From an uncultured Collinsella sp. (GTDB lineage Bacteria > Actinomycetota > Coriobacteriia > Coriobacteriales > Coriobacteriaceae), in assembly GCA_937925715.1 (NCBI GenBank), contig CALAMG010000029.1, positions 1 to 32,783 of the forward strand: a stretch of DNA of 32,783 bases, read 5' to 3'. Below the pieces are notes generated by a model, which saw only the letters and a list, made by a program, of their open reading frames with translations, was not told the origin of the DNA and did no database searches. A program made the position numbers and the translations under genes. Positions 25,466-32,736 of this stretch are shown here, one piece after another (within the stretch, counting starts at the first letter, position 1; every line of letters begins with the position of its first letter).

Positions 25466-26734
25466 CTATTCTCCTTCCATGCAGATGAGCTCGCGCTCGA
25501 TCAGGTAGTCGTGAAGTTCGGCGGTATCGGTCGGGCACATCCCCATGACCGCATCGCAGAGCTCGTACCAGCCAAGGCGATCCATCTGGCTTGGATTGGA
25601 CGCCTTGACCAGGTGGCAAAGCCCGCTTACGAACTGGAGCGTCGCGAGTATCGTGTCGGCCTTGAGCGTGCCGCGGAACATCCGGAACTCGATGGTGTGC
25701 TCGTTGGCGATGTTCACCGCGTGGTAGCGGTCGCCCTTCGCGTACCGGCTCACCGACTTCGCCTTCATCATCCAGCCGCCGTCGGACTTGGGCGCGTTGC
25801 AGCGCGGGGCCCAGCGGTTGATCTGCTCGCGCTTCCTGCGGGAGAAGTAGATGATGGGCTCGAAGAGCCGATCGACCGTCTCGATGAGCTTGAGCTCGGT
25901 GAGCTCTTGCGCCATCCCGGTCTTGCCGAAGAAGTCGCGACTCACATGGACGTGCAGCCCGCAGGTCGAGGTGTCGTGGCTTTGCATCCCCTCTGCGAGC
26001 GCTGCCTCGCAGATGTCGCGCCACATCTTCTTTCCCGCATCCGACATCATGTACTCGGGGCTCATGGGATGCGTCACGAGCTCACAGCCCTCGTCGAGGC
26101 TTCCGTCGTGCTTGAAGTAGAGGAAGTCGCGCCCGTACATCGACCCTATGCGCGTCGCCGCTGCCTCCGCATCGCCCAGATCCATCTCGAGCTCCACGCC
26201 CAGGTAGAGGCCGGTCGGCTCCGAATCGGGCGCGTCGCGGAATATCGGTGCGGGCTTGAAGTAGTAGGACTGGATGGACTGCCCGTTGTCGTAGGAGGAG
26301 CAGGACCAGCAGTAGCGCCCGCTCTCGGTCTGGCGCGTGTCGCTCGTGCGGAACAGCTGCCCGCAGCAGTCGCATCGCGAGAAGCTAGGGAGGCACTCGT
26401 CGCAGACGGCGCGTCCGTTGTGCGCGGTCGCTGGCGGATGGAGCTCGGTCTCGTGGAGCTGGCCGCAGAAGCCGCATGTGTAGGTGAGTTCGTCGGCGCA
26501 GCTTCGGCAGAGGACGTGCGGCTCGGAGGTGGTGAGCATCTCCTCGGTGAGGTGGTAGCTGTCGCAATGATCGCATTGGGCGTATCTCGTTTCGGCGCAG
26601 CTCGGGCAGACGTCTTGGATCGGAGAGCTCGCGGGCTCGAAGATGGTCTCGCAATGCCTGCAGAAGCTCAGCAGAGCCTCGCTCTGGGGAGGGTTGGCTC
26701 GCCTCGCTCTGGTTCTCGTGGCAGTTCTTGGCAT
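25466..26734 (-). CDS. Amidoligase-family (COOH-NH2 ligase) protein with N-terminal zinc ribbons
   Basis: This 422-aa protein has two parts. Residues about 20-170 contain four CxxC...CxxC modules (CRHC/CPSC, CDHC/CRSC, CGFC/CDEC, CDCC/CWSC), probably zinc ribbons. From about residue 185 it matches the glutamine-synthetase-like amidoligase family (Amidoligase_2): GVELEMDLG, FKHDGSLDEGCELVTHPMS, CGLHVHVSRDFFG and NEHTIEFRMFRGTL. Known members are predicted to form amide or peptide bonds using ATP, often next to amidotransferases, as here. ATG 26734 is chosen for AAAGGGG upstream and because the zinc ribbons start soon after. The substrate, perhaps a protein, peptide or cell-wall carboxylate, is unknown. 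Confidence 0.82.
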   Translation of the reverse strand: MPRTATRTRARRANPPQSEALLSFCRHCETIFEPASSPIQDVCPSCAETRYAQCDHCDSYHLTEEMLTTSEPHVLCRSCADELTYTCGFCGQLHETELHPPATAHNGRAVCDECLPSFSRCDCCGQLFRTSDTRQTESGRYCWSCSSYDNGQSIQSYYFKPAPIFRDAPDSEPTGLYLGVELEMDLGDAEAAATRIGSMYGRDFLYFKHDGSLDEGCELVTHPMSPEYMMSDAGKKMWRDICEAALAEGMQSHDTSTCGLHVHVSRDFFGKTGMAQELTELKLIETVDRLFEPIIYFSRRKREQINRWAPRCNAPKSDGGWMMKAKSVSRYAKGDRYHAVNIANEHTIEFRMFRGTLKADTILATLQFVSGLCHLVKASNPSQMDRLGWYELCDAVMGMCPTDTAELHDYLIERELICMEGE

Positions 26735-26793
26735 TTGGATCGCCCCTTTCTTTTGCGTGCCTTGCACGCCCGGGAGCGCAGGTGACGTGCGGA

Positions 26794-26891
26794 CGCGGCA
26801 AGGGAGGAAGCGAAACCCGGCAGGGCTGGAGTTTTTCTCCGGTCTCGCGAAAGAGGTATCACCGAGAAAAAGTTTTCGCGGCCCTTGCGCG
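26794..26891 (-). repeat. Repeated structured element, copy 2
   Basis: Outer arms GCAAGGG (26798-26804) and CCCTTGC (26882-26888), extended by CGC/GCG around a bulged G, enclose inner arms GCGAAA (26810-26815) and TTTCGC (26874-26879). The interior can form GGAG/CTCC and TCTCG/CGAGA hairpins. It sits 60 nt upstream of the minus-strand amidoligase start. Confidence 0.72.
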
Positions 26892-27084
26892 GATGCGCGT
26901 GCGCCTGCGAGCATGCGGGTTGCTAGGTGCGCTGAAAGGGCGGTCAGGCAAGACAGAGCCTGCGAATGAAGAGCAGGAACGAATCCGCCCTAGAGCGCTC
27001 GTGCACTGATTCTGCCCATGCATTGCGCGTCATCCGAAGTCTGGGAATTTCCACCCGGCCCGAAAAAAACCACAGTCTGTTCGA

Positions 27085-27141
27085 TTGACGGATTCTCCCA
27101 ATGGGTCCATTATTAGAAACCTTACAATAGAACAGATGTTC
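27085..27141 (+). promoter_or_regulatory. SOS promoter with LexA box for the polymerase operon
   Basis: GAACAGATGTTC at 27130-27141 matches the Gram-positive LexA box GAAC-RNRY-GTTC exactly. TACAAT at 27123-27128 is a likely -10; alternatively TTGACG at 27085 pairs with CATTAT at 27108 (17-bp spacing). LexA bound here would block initiation, so the operon should be induced by DNA damage or single-stranded DNA entry. Confidence 0.72.
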
Positions 27142-27162
27142 CCATACTGAGGAGGTGCCCCG

Positions 27163-28437
27163 TTGCGCGAGCGTGTCATAATGCATATCGACATGAACGC
27201 CTTCTACGCGTCTGTGGCCCAGCACCTCGACCCAAAGATAAGGAACAAGCCGGTGGCCGTGGCCGGGGACCCGGAGCGCCGCAACGGCATCATCCTCGCG
27301 AAGTCGCGGGAGGCCAAGGCATGCGGGGTGAAGACCGCAGAGGCGATATGGCAGGCCAGGCAGAAGTGCCCGGATCTCATCATGGTCCCTCCCGATTACT
27401 CCGCATACAAGCGCTATTCAACGCTGGCGCGCATGATTTACTACGAGTACACGAACCAGGTGGAGCCGTTCGGGCTCGACGAGTCCTGGATAGATGTGAC
27501 GGGGTCGCTCTCGCTGTTCGGGGGCAGCCCCATGCTCATAGCCCGCGAGATCTCGGAGCGCGTGAAGGGCGAGCTGGGCCTCGCGGTGTCGGTCGGCGTC
27601 TCCTGGAACAAGGTGTTCGCGAAGCTCGGGAGCGACACCGACCCCGGTGACGGCATTATCGCGATCACGAGGGACAACTTCAAGGAAGTCGCATGGCCGA
27701 TGCCCGCGTCCGAGATGGTGTACGTGGGGCCTGCGACTGCCCGCAAGCTTAGATCGGCAGGATACGAGACGATTGGGGACCTGGCGCATGCCGGGGACTA
27801 CTTCCTCGACAAGAGGTTCGGCAAGATAGGCAGGATGCTGCGCTCGTTCGCGCGCGGAGAGGACCCGAGTCCCGTGAGGGTCATGGATCCGGCCAAGGCT
27901 GACGTTGACTACGTGGTGAAGGGCATCGGAAACGGGCTCACGGCACCGCATGACCTCGTTTGCGAGGCCGACGTGGAGGCGCTCGTGTGGCTCCTGGCGG
28001 AGTCGGTCTCCCAGCGCCTGAGGGAGTCGCATCTCAGGTGCAGGGCCATATCCATAGGAGTAAGACGCGCATCGGATCTGACCGGCTACACCAGGCAGAC
28101 GACCCTGCGCGTGCCCACGTGCCTGACCTCGGACGTGGCGAACGTCGCCATGGGCCTCATCTGCGCCAACCAGCCGCTCGACGAGGAGCATGCCATCCGC
28201 GCGATCCACGTGAGGACCACGAACCTCTCCTCGATGCTGGAGCCTACGCAGCACGACATATTCGGCGACGTCGAGAAGGCGTACAAGTTGGAGAGGCTCG
28301 ACCTCGCGATAGACGAGCTGCGCCGCCGCTTCGGGAACAAGTGCGTGCATCGCGCCGTGGAGCTTACGGACGAGGTGATGTCCGGTCTGGACATCAAGCG
28401 CGACAACACCGTCCATCCCGTAGGGTTCTTGAGGTAG
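27163..28437 (+). CDS. Y-family DNA polymerase (UmuC/DinB-like)
   Basis: This 424-aa translesion polymerase has the catalytic motifs of the Y family: MHIDMNAFYASVAQ near the start (first Asp), GIILAKSREAKACGVKT, and VEPFGLDESWIDVT (acidic pair). These are followed by SVGVSWNKVFAKLGSD and a helix-hairpin-helix region (VYVGPATARKLRSAGYETIGDLA). It copies damaged templates. The TTG start at 27163 is 7 nt after GGAGG; ATG 27181, directly before HIDMN, is an alternative. It leads an operon with a small protein and an SRAP protein under a LexA box. Confidence 0.92.
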   Translation: MRERVIMHIDMNAFYASVAQHLDPKIRNKPVAVAGDPERRNGIILAKSREAKACGVKTAEAIWQARQKCPDLIMVPPDYSAYKRYSTLARMIYYEYTNQVEPFGLDESWIDVTGSLSLFGGSPMLIAREISERVKGELGLAVSVGVSWNKVFAKLGSDTDPGDGIIAITRDNFKEVAWPMPASEMVYVGPATARKLRSAGYETIGDLAHAGDYFLDKRFGKIGRMLRSFARGEDPSPVRVMDPAKADVDYVVKGIGNGLTAPHDLVCEADVEALVWLLAESVSQRLRESHLRCRAISIGVRRASDLTGYTRQTTLRVPTCLTSDVANVAMGLICANQPLDEEHAIRAIHVRTTNLSSMLEPTQHDIFGDVEKAYKLERLDLAIDELRRRFGNKCVHRAVELTDEVMSGLDIKRDNTVHPVGFLR

Positions 28438-28440
28438 GCG

Positions 28441-28722
28441 GTGGCCATGGTTCAGGGAATAGACGGAAGGGTGAAGCGCTACGTCTGCGTGACTGCCCGA
28501 ATTGACGAGGACGGCAGGACGCGCCCCATGTCGGTTCAGTGGTGGAACGGGGAGACATACCCGATAGAGAAGGTGGTCTCGGTTTGCCGCCGTTCTTCCA
28601 AGCGCGTAGGGGGCGACGGGATCTGCTACACCATTATCATTAACGGCAAGGAGACCTTCCTCTACTACGAGGACCCGCGCTGGTTCGTAGAGGAAAAGGT
28701 CGTTGAAGGGCATATCTGCTGA
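28441..28722 (+). CDS. Small hypothetical protein between polymerase and SRAP genes
   Basis: This 93-aa protein starts at GTG 28441, 3 nt after the polymerase stop. Its core, PMSVQWWNGETYPIEKVVSV, followed by a beta strand pattern ending FLYYEDPRWFVEEKV, suggests a small all-beta fold. It recalls the small W-x-G-x-x-Y proteins found next to translesion polymerases in actinobacteria, but I cannot name the family with confidence. The position suggests an accessory factor of the polymerase. Confidence 0.68.
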   Translation: MAMVQGIDGRVKRYVCVTARIDEDGRTRPMSVQWWNGETYPIEKVVSVCRRSSKRVGGDGICYTIIINGKETFLYYEDPRWFVEEKVVEGHIC

Positions 28723-28737
28723 AGCGAGGTCATGGTC

Positions 28738-29361
28738 ATGTGTGGAAGATGCGTCGTATTCACCTTCGATGAGGTCCTTGAAATCATCAAGGAGATCGAG
28801 GTTGGAACGCCGTTCAGCTTCGAGCCCGACTGGCCCGCGCGCAGGCTCCAGGCATATCCCAAGTCCGCTGCGTCGCTGATCGTGCCAGAGTTCGATACGG
28901 CATTGGGCGTGACTTCGCTTCGCGAGGGAAGCCTCTCCGCACGAGACTTCACGTGGGGATTCGAGGAATCGTGGAAGCCGGGCGTGGTCTTCAACACCCG
29001 CATCGAGAGCGCGATGAAGCCGACGTGGCGAGACTCCATAGAACATCGTCGCTGCATCATCCCGGTATCGGCGTTCTATGAGACGCACAAGGACGAGACG
29101 GTCGTGTCACAGAGGACAGGCAAGCCCGTCAAGCGCCAGTACGAGTTCCGCGTTCCTGGGCAAAACGTCATATTGATCGGCGGGATATGGAGGGGCGAGA
29201 GTTTCTCGATGGTGACGACAGAAGCGAACGAGGACATGGCACCGATTCATCGCCGGATGCCGCTCGTCGTGAGACAAGAGGAGCTTCCTCTCTGGCTGGG
29301 GCCCGGCTACCAAGAGCTGGCAGACCGCTCGTCAATCAAGCTGGAAGTCGAGCCTGTCTAG
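28738..29361 (+). CDS. SOS-response-associated peptidase/HMCES (SRAP, YedK-like)
   Basis: This 207-aa protein belongs to the SRAP family, whose Cys2 forms a thiazolidine link with abasic sites in single-stranded DNA. Because the cysteine must become residue 1, I place the start at ATG 28738 (MCGRCVV) rather than ATG 28732, and GAGG at 28725 fits this spacing. Other family landmarks are FNTRIESAM, HRRCIIPVSAFYE (the His/Glu region) and IHRRMPLVV with the late histidine. SRAP shields abasic lesions in single-stranded DNA, which fits a translesion operon of a conjugative element. Confidence 0.9.
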   Translation: MCGRCVVFTFDEVLEIIKEIEVGTPFSFEPDWPARRLQAYPKSAASLIVPEFDTALGVTSLREGSLSARDFTWGFEESWKPGVVFNTRIESAMKPTWRDSIEHRRCIIPVSAFYETHKDETVVSQRTGKPVKRQYEFRVPGQNVILIGGIWRGESFSMVTTEANEDMAPIHRRMPLVVRQEELPLWLGPGYQELADRSSIKLEVEPV

Positions 29362-29657
29362 AAGTTGCAGCTGGGACAAATTGTCTCAGCGATAGAAACA
29401 ATTGCAGCGAAGCCGAGCTCGCTTGTTGTCTCGAAGGGCACATCGAAGACGAGATCGACGATGATGGCGCGTCGCGGCAGTCGTACGCCGCGTTTCTTCA
29501 TTGCGGCTAACAGCAGGGCCTTGATCTCGCTGGCAGCTCGGTCTGTCACGCTACTTATGCGGAGGCGTGGCACTCCCGGCATCATCGTGGTCGTTGCCGA
29601 TATGCATCGTGTGAGCCCGCCTTCGGTGATGACGCTAGCGATCGTCGTGCTGTCCAT
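29358..29657 (-). CDS. Stand-alone ChlI/ComM N-terminal-domain-like small protein
   Basis: The 99-aa sequence looks like only the N-terminal subdomain of ComM/YifB proteins: GVPRLRISSVTDRAASEIKALLLAAMKKRGVRLPRRAIIVDL (residues 28-69) parallels the GLPGFxIVGLPD...RVRAAxxxSG...ITVNL pattern. No AAA+ ATPase follows. The ATG has GAGGAG 7 nt upstream and follows the upstream gene by 12 nt. It overlaps the end of the convergent SRAP gene by 4 nt. A complete but short protein is more likely than a fragment. Function unknown. Confidence 0.6.
   Translation of the reverse strand: MDSTTIASVITEGGLTRCISATTTMMPGVPRLRISSVTDRAASEIKALLLAAMKKRGVRLPRRAIIVDLVFDVPFETTSELGFAAIVSIAETICPSCNF
29370..29390. repeat. 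Palindrome with TGGGACAAATTGTC core, second copy
   Basis: Arms GCTGGGACAA and TTGTCTCAGC pair with one G-T wobble around a single A. The site lies just past the SRAP stop and inside the 3' end of the convergent small gene, so it may act as terminator for the polymerase operon. Confidence 0.5.
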
Positions 29658-29669
29658 GGCAGGCTCCTC

Positions 29670-30047
29670 TCAGTTGGGGATGATCTCTATGGCGACCGAC
29701 GGCTCGACATGCAGCGCGAGCGAGTCGTTCTCGTTGGCGGTGCTGAACTCGATGTCGCCCCACGACTCTCCGATTCGGCAGAACTCGTAGGGATGTCCCT
29801 TGGTGGCTATCTCGGCCAGCGCCTCGACAACGTCATCCACCTCGCGAAACAGGCCGTCATACCATTTGACGGCGTCCCATCCGAATACGACCGTGCCTCC
29901 CTCTTCCTCGAGATAGCCGGGCTTGACGTCTGAGCCGATGAGCGGATATTCGACCGAGACGCTCTCGTTCTTGAGATCCATTATCTCTAGCAGGGCGTCG
30001 TATCCCTCGCGCGTGGTGGCTATCTTGACTTCGCTTCTGTAGCCCAT
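29670..30047 (-). CDS. Conserved mobile-element hypothetical protein (MGYRSEV type)
   Basis: This 125-aa acidic protein starts MGYRSEVKIATTREGYDALLE, a start I associate with phage and plasmid hypotheticals. It contains VVFGWDAVKWYDG and EFCRIGESWGDIEF, pointing to a small alpha/beta fold. AAAGGA lies 8 nt before the ATG. It stands between the MGNRAV-type gene and the ChlI-like gene on the minus strand, downstream of element copy 3. I cannot assign a function; an inhibitor role would fit its small acidic nature but is a guess. Confidence 0.65.
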   Translation of the reverse strand: MGYRSEVKIATTREGYDALLEIMDLKNESVSVEYPLIGSDVKPGYLEEEGGTVVFGWDAVKWYDGLFREVDDVVEALAEIATKGHPYEFCRIGESWGDIEFSTANENDSLALHVEPSVAIEIIPN

Positions 30048-30128
30048 GATTGTTGTCCTTTCCGCTATGGATTTGGATGAGTGAGGAAGCGCCGCCAGCC
30101 ATGTCGAGCCGGCGGCGCTCGGGGCGAT

Positions 30129-30794
30129 CTACTTGCGAGGGACGATCCGGCACGTCTCGCCGTGCGGGTAGTTGTTCGGGTTCCACGAATAGTCGCCGTC
30201 GTGGTCGTAGCGCTGGACGTAAGCGACGCCCTTGCAGTCAGACCCGTTCACCATGCCGGTGCCGAAGCCCACGACCGGATACGCCTCGAGCTTGTCGTCC
30301 CCGCCGCGCATCCAGACCATGTCGCCGAGCTTCAGCTCAGACACGGGGATTTCGACGGAGTCCAGGTACGCTCCGAGGCGCTCCTCTTCGGGCATGCACT
30401 CGTCGAAGGCCTTGAGCATCTTGTCGAAGCCGTATTCGGATTGCTCTTGGGACTCGGGATAGGGGATCATGCCGACCGCGTTGAAGTCCTCGTCGTAGTC
30501 GGTCGTGAGCCGCTCGACGATTCTCCAGCCGTCGATGACGTAGATGCCGTTGTCGCCCGGATCCATCCGTCGGTCGGTCGTGTACGGGCCGATGCCGACG
30601 CCAAGCGTGCCGCCGAAGAAGTTGCCGAGCACCTGGCACAGCCGGGCCCAGCCGTACGAGTCGGAGCTGGGCGGGCGGAAGCCCTTCAGCTCGCAGTACT
30701 TGAGGAGCGGCTGGATCGTGTCGCGCCCTCCGTTCCAGTGCACGTATAGTCCGATCTTGCGGTCTACCGTTGTGATGACTGCTCGATTTCCCAT
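30129..30794 (-). CDS. Conserved mobile-element hypothetical protein (MGNRAVITT type)
   Basis: This 221-aa protein starts MGNRAVITTVDRKIGLYVHWNGGRD and continues with YCELKGFRPPSSDSYGWARLCQVLGNFFGG (about residues 33-62), a pattern I recall from proteins of Firmicute and actinobacterial mobile elements. The C-terminal part (SELKLGDMVWMRG...YPVVGFG) looks like a small beta domain. ATG 30794 is chosen for AGGAGG 9 nt upstream and because the conserved start lies there. It is the first gene after element copy 3. Acidic and soluble; function unknown. Confidence 0.7.
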   Translation of the reverse strand: MGNRAVITTVDRKIGLYVHWNGGRDTIQPLLKYCELKGFRPPSSDSYGWARLCQVLGNFFGGTLGVGIGPYTTDRRMDPGDNGIYVIDGWRIVERLTTDYDEDFNAVGMIPYPESQEQSEYGFDKMLKAFDECMPEEERLGAYLDSVEIPVSELKLGDMVWMRGGDDKLEAYPVVGFGTGMVNGSDCKGVAYVQRYDHDGDYSWNPNNYPHGETCRIVPRK

Positions 30795-30872
30795 GGTTTG
30801 CGACCTCCTATGTCTGCGGCGAGGCCTCATGCCTTCGCCTTTCGAGCGGAGAGCTGCCGGGGTTCTGGCCAA

Positions 30873-30969
30873 GGCGCAAGGGGGAAATGCGAAAACCCGG
30901 AGGGCCTAAGAGTTTTGTCGCTTGCAAAGATGATCGCATCGGGTAAAAGTTTTTCGCGGCCCTTGCACC
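30873..30969 (-). repeat. Repeated structured element, copy 3
   Basis: Outer arms GCAAGGG (30876-30882) and CCCTTGC (30960-30966), extended by GG/CC after a mismatch, enclose inner arms GCGAAAA (30889-30895) and TTTTCGC (30951-30957). The inner stem is one pair longer than in copy 2 on both sides, a compensatory change. It is 80 nt upstream of the MGNRAV-type gene. Confidence 0.72.
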
Positions 30970-31064
30970 GGGCAGGTTCTCGGCAACTCTTCTAGCCAGA
31001 AGGAGAAGGGGTCTTCGCCAGGGCAGGTCGCGGGAGATGCGCAGGCGGCTATCAGTAGATTACT

Positions 31065-31092
31065 AGACACAAAAGCTGTAAAATATGTGTCT
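31065..31092 (+). promoter_or_regulatory. Operator and promoter of the AbiEi-like gene
   Basis: A perfect 7-bp inverted repeat AGACACA/TGTGTCT with 14-bp spacer surrounds a TAAAAT -10 (31079-31084). AbiEi antitoxins repress their own promoter through inverted repeats, so this is the expected operator. Confidence 0.6.
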
Positions 31093-31110
31093 GAAAATCT
31101 AGGAGGGCCA

Positions 31111-31710
31111 GTGACCGAATCTATAGCGGAGCATATCGAGGAGCTTGGAGGCGTGGCAACGTCCGCGCAGCTCAAGGAGGCTGGGTTTGCGCCCGGCGTG
31201 ATCGAGTACGCCCTGAACAGCGGAAAGATTGACAGGCTCACACGCGGCGTCTACTGCTCGCTCGACATGTTCGACGACGAGTTCGCGGCTGTCACGATGC
31301 GCTGGCCGAAGTGCATTCTATCGCACGGCACGGCACTGTATCTGCTGGGGCTCTCAGACCGCGCGCCCGGCAACCTGAGCGTCAGTGTCCCTCGGGGATA
31401 TAATCCGCAGGAGCTGAGGCGAACCTATCCGGACATGAGGATCCATCGCGAGAGTGAGGGGCTATACGGCCTTGGCATGACGACGGTGAGAGACCCAATG
31501 GGGGTGACGGTTTCCGTCTACGATGCGGAGCGCTCCATAGCCGACATCATCAGGGAGAGGGCGAAGGGCACGGTCAACCCGCAGCTCGTGAGGGACGCCA
31601 TGATCGGCTATTTCAGGAAGGACGACCGCGACCTGCCCAGGCTCGCGAAGATGTGCGAGGCGGTGGGCGTGCGCGATGAGCTGCAGAAGTATCTGGAGGT
31701 GCTTGGATGA
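31111..31710 (+). CDS. AbiEi-type antitoxin/transcriptional repressor
   Basis: This 199-aa protein resembles the type IV antitoxin AbiEi. The N-terminal winged helix reads IAEHIEELGGVATSAQLKEAG, then IDRLTRGVYCSLDMFDDEF. The C-terminal domain has SHGTALYLLGLSDRAPGNLSVSVPRGYN (about residues 71-98) and SIADIIRERAKG. I chose GTG 31111 for the AGGAGGG just upstream; GTG 31087 lies inside the operator and has no ribosome site. A cognate AbiEii toxin normally follows with a short overlap, but here only its first codons remain. The antitoxin may persist as an orphan regulator. Confidence 0.83.
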   Translation: MTESIAEHIEELGGVATSAQLKEAGFAPGVIEYALNSGKIDRLTRGVYCSLDMFDDEFAAVTMRWPKCILSHGTALYLLGLSDRAPGNLSVSVPRGYNPQELRRTYPDMRIHRESEGLYGLGMTTVRDPMGVTVSVYDAERSIADIIRERAKGTVNPQLVRDAMIGYFRKDDRDLPRLAKMCEAVGVRDELQKYLEVLG

Positions 31711-31742
31711 GCGCAATGAAAAGCGACGCCAGCCTCACTTGA
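31707..31742 (+). pseudogene. Start of an AbiEii toxin gene, truncated after a few codons
   Basis: An ATG overlapping the AbiEi stop by 4 nt opens MSAMK, similar to AbiEii starts, then reads into unrelated sequence and stops after 11 codons. It marks a deletion or rearrangement junction near 31720, which may be the end of the element. Bases 31743-31783 hold nothing recognisable. Confidence 0.45.
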
Positions 31743-31783
31743 AGACGACGGCAGGTTGCTGACTTGAAACTAACGCCAGAAGA

Positions 31784-32335
31784 CTAGCTATGCGACGATC
31801 GCCTGTACTTCTGCTTGCTGCTTCGGGGCTTGTCGGGGATGGTTCTCTCGATGAGACCTGCCTCCAGGGCGGGGTTCAAGTAGTTCTTAGTGAAATTGTT
31901 CCTGTCGGCGAGCCGCATGGCGTCCATGAGCTCCCTGCCGCTGAGCTCCTGATCGCCTAGGGCATTCAAGAGGCTTGACACTTGTTGGGCGACTTGCTGG
32001 GTTGCGTTGTCGGGCAAGCTGTCTTCCAGGCGTTTCTCATCACGGACTTGCTGGGCGTCTTGGGGGGCAACACCGATGTTCATGTTCCAAAGCGTGACGA
32101 AGAAGAAGCCGGTCCTCTCCTCGAATCTGGGCATGAAGCGCTTTTCGTAGTTGTCTTCGTTCATGGTGGCCTGGCAAATCTTGCGAAGGCCGCTGCCGCG
32201 CCTCTCCATGAAGTGCATGCGCTGGAAGAGGTCGGCGAGCACCGGGTTTCTGCGCAGGCTCGGGATGCTCTCCGTGAGTACGTCGTCGGGAATTCTTCCG
32301 CCTTCGAACATGGAACCCGGCGAGGTTAATCGAAC
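31784..32335 (-). pseudogene. C-terminal fragment of an AlbA/HATPase (RecG-like) regulator
   Basis: The frame opens at a stop codon (32338) and reads LTSPGSMFEGGRIPDD, then RRNPVLADLFQRMHFMERRGSGLRKI. This is the end of the HATPase_c_4 region of AlbA_2-type regulators, of which a full copy lies at 23212. The linker has NATQQVAQQVSSLLNAL and a winged helix follows (ELSGRELMDAMRLADRNNFTKNYLNPALEAGLIERT, residues about 123-158). The AlbA domain and the first half of the ATPase are missing, so it is a remnant. Confidence 0.7.
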
Positions 32336-32736
32336 CTAATCGGCTCAACCAATCCCTTCTCGATGCCAACTTGCAGATTCTGAAGCTTCCACTTCATGGC
32401 CGGAGAAGCAATGGCGTTTCGAAGAGCATCGCTGTTCGAGTCGAAGAGCAGCTCGGGGCGATAATCGCCAGTAGAGAGCGATGCGAGAAACTCGGCCTCT
32501 TGTTCGTTTTGGGGTGCTGTTGCCCAGGAGAGGAACGGTAGCGCAGCGCTTCTCATCTCGTCCAGCGTTGGCCTCTCATCTACGGGGAGAACCGGCCAGA
32601 GAATCATCTCGATATCTCGCTCTCTTCCGTCGAACCTGGATAGAATGTCTTGCGGCTTGGGAAATGAGGAGGAGAGCGCGAAGTAGAAGATCATGAGAGC
32701 ATGGTCTGAAGCATCGTTGCCCGTTGACTGACTATT
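32326..32736 (-). pseudogene. C-terminal fragment of an AbiEii-like nucleotidyltransferase toxin
   Basis: The stretch EAEFLASLSTGDYRPELLF followed by NAIASPAMKWKLQN matches the end of AbiEii/AbiGii nucleotidyltransferases (GxYxPELLF...HPxxxWK). The catalytic N-terminal domain is absent and an in-frame TGA lies at 32737-32739. It is on the opposite strand to the AbiEi gene, so it is either part of the displaced partner toxin or of another system. Beyond 32736 I see no gene up to the window end. Confidence 0.5.

Noticed and set aside
25511..26785. Forward open frame of 424 codons opposite the amidoligase
   Set aside because: Minus-strand product shows CxxC modules and amidoligase motifs; the forward translation is low-complexity with no recognisable motif.
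27418..29088. Minus-strand open frame of 556 codons across the polymerase and SRAP genes
   Set aside because: Crosses three well-supported forward genes and has no motif of its own.
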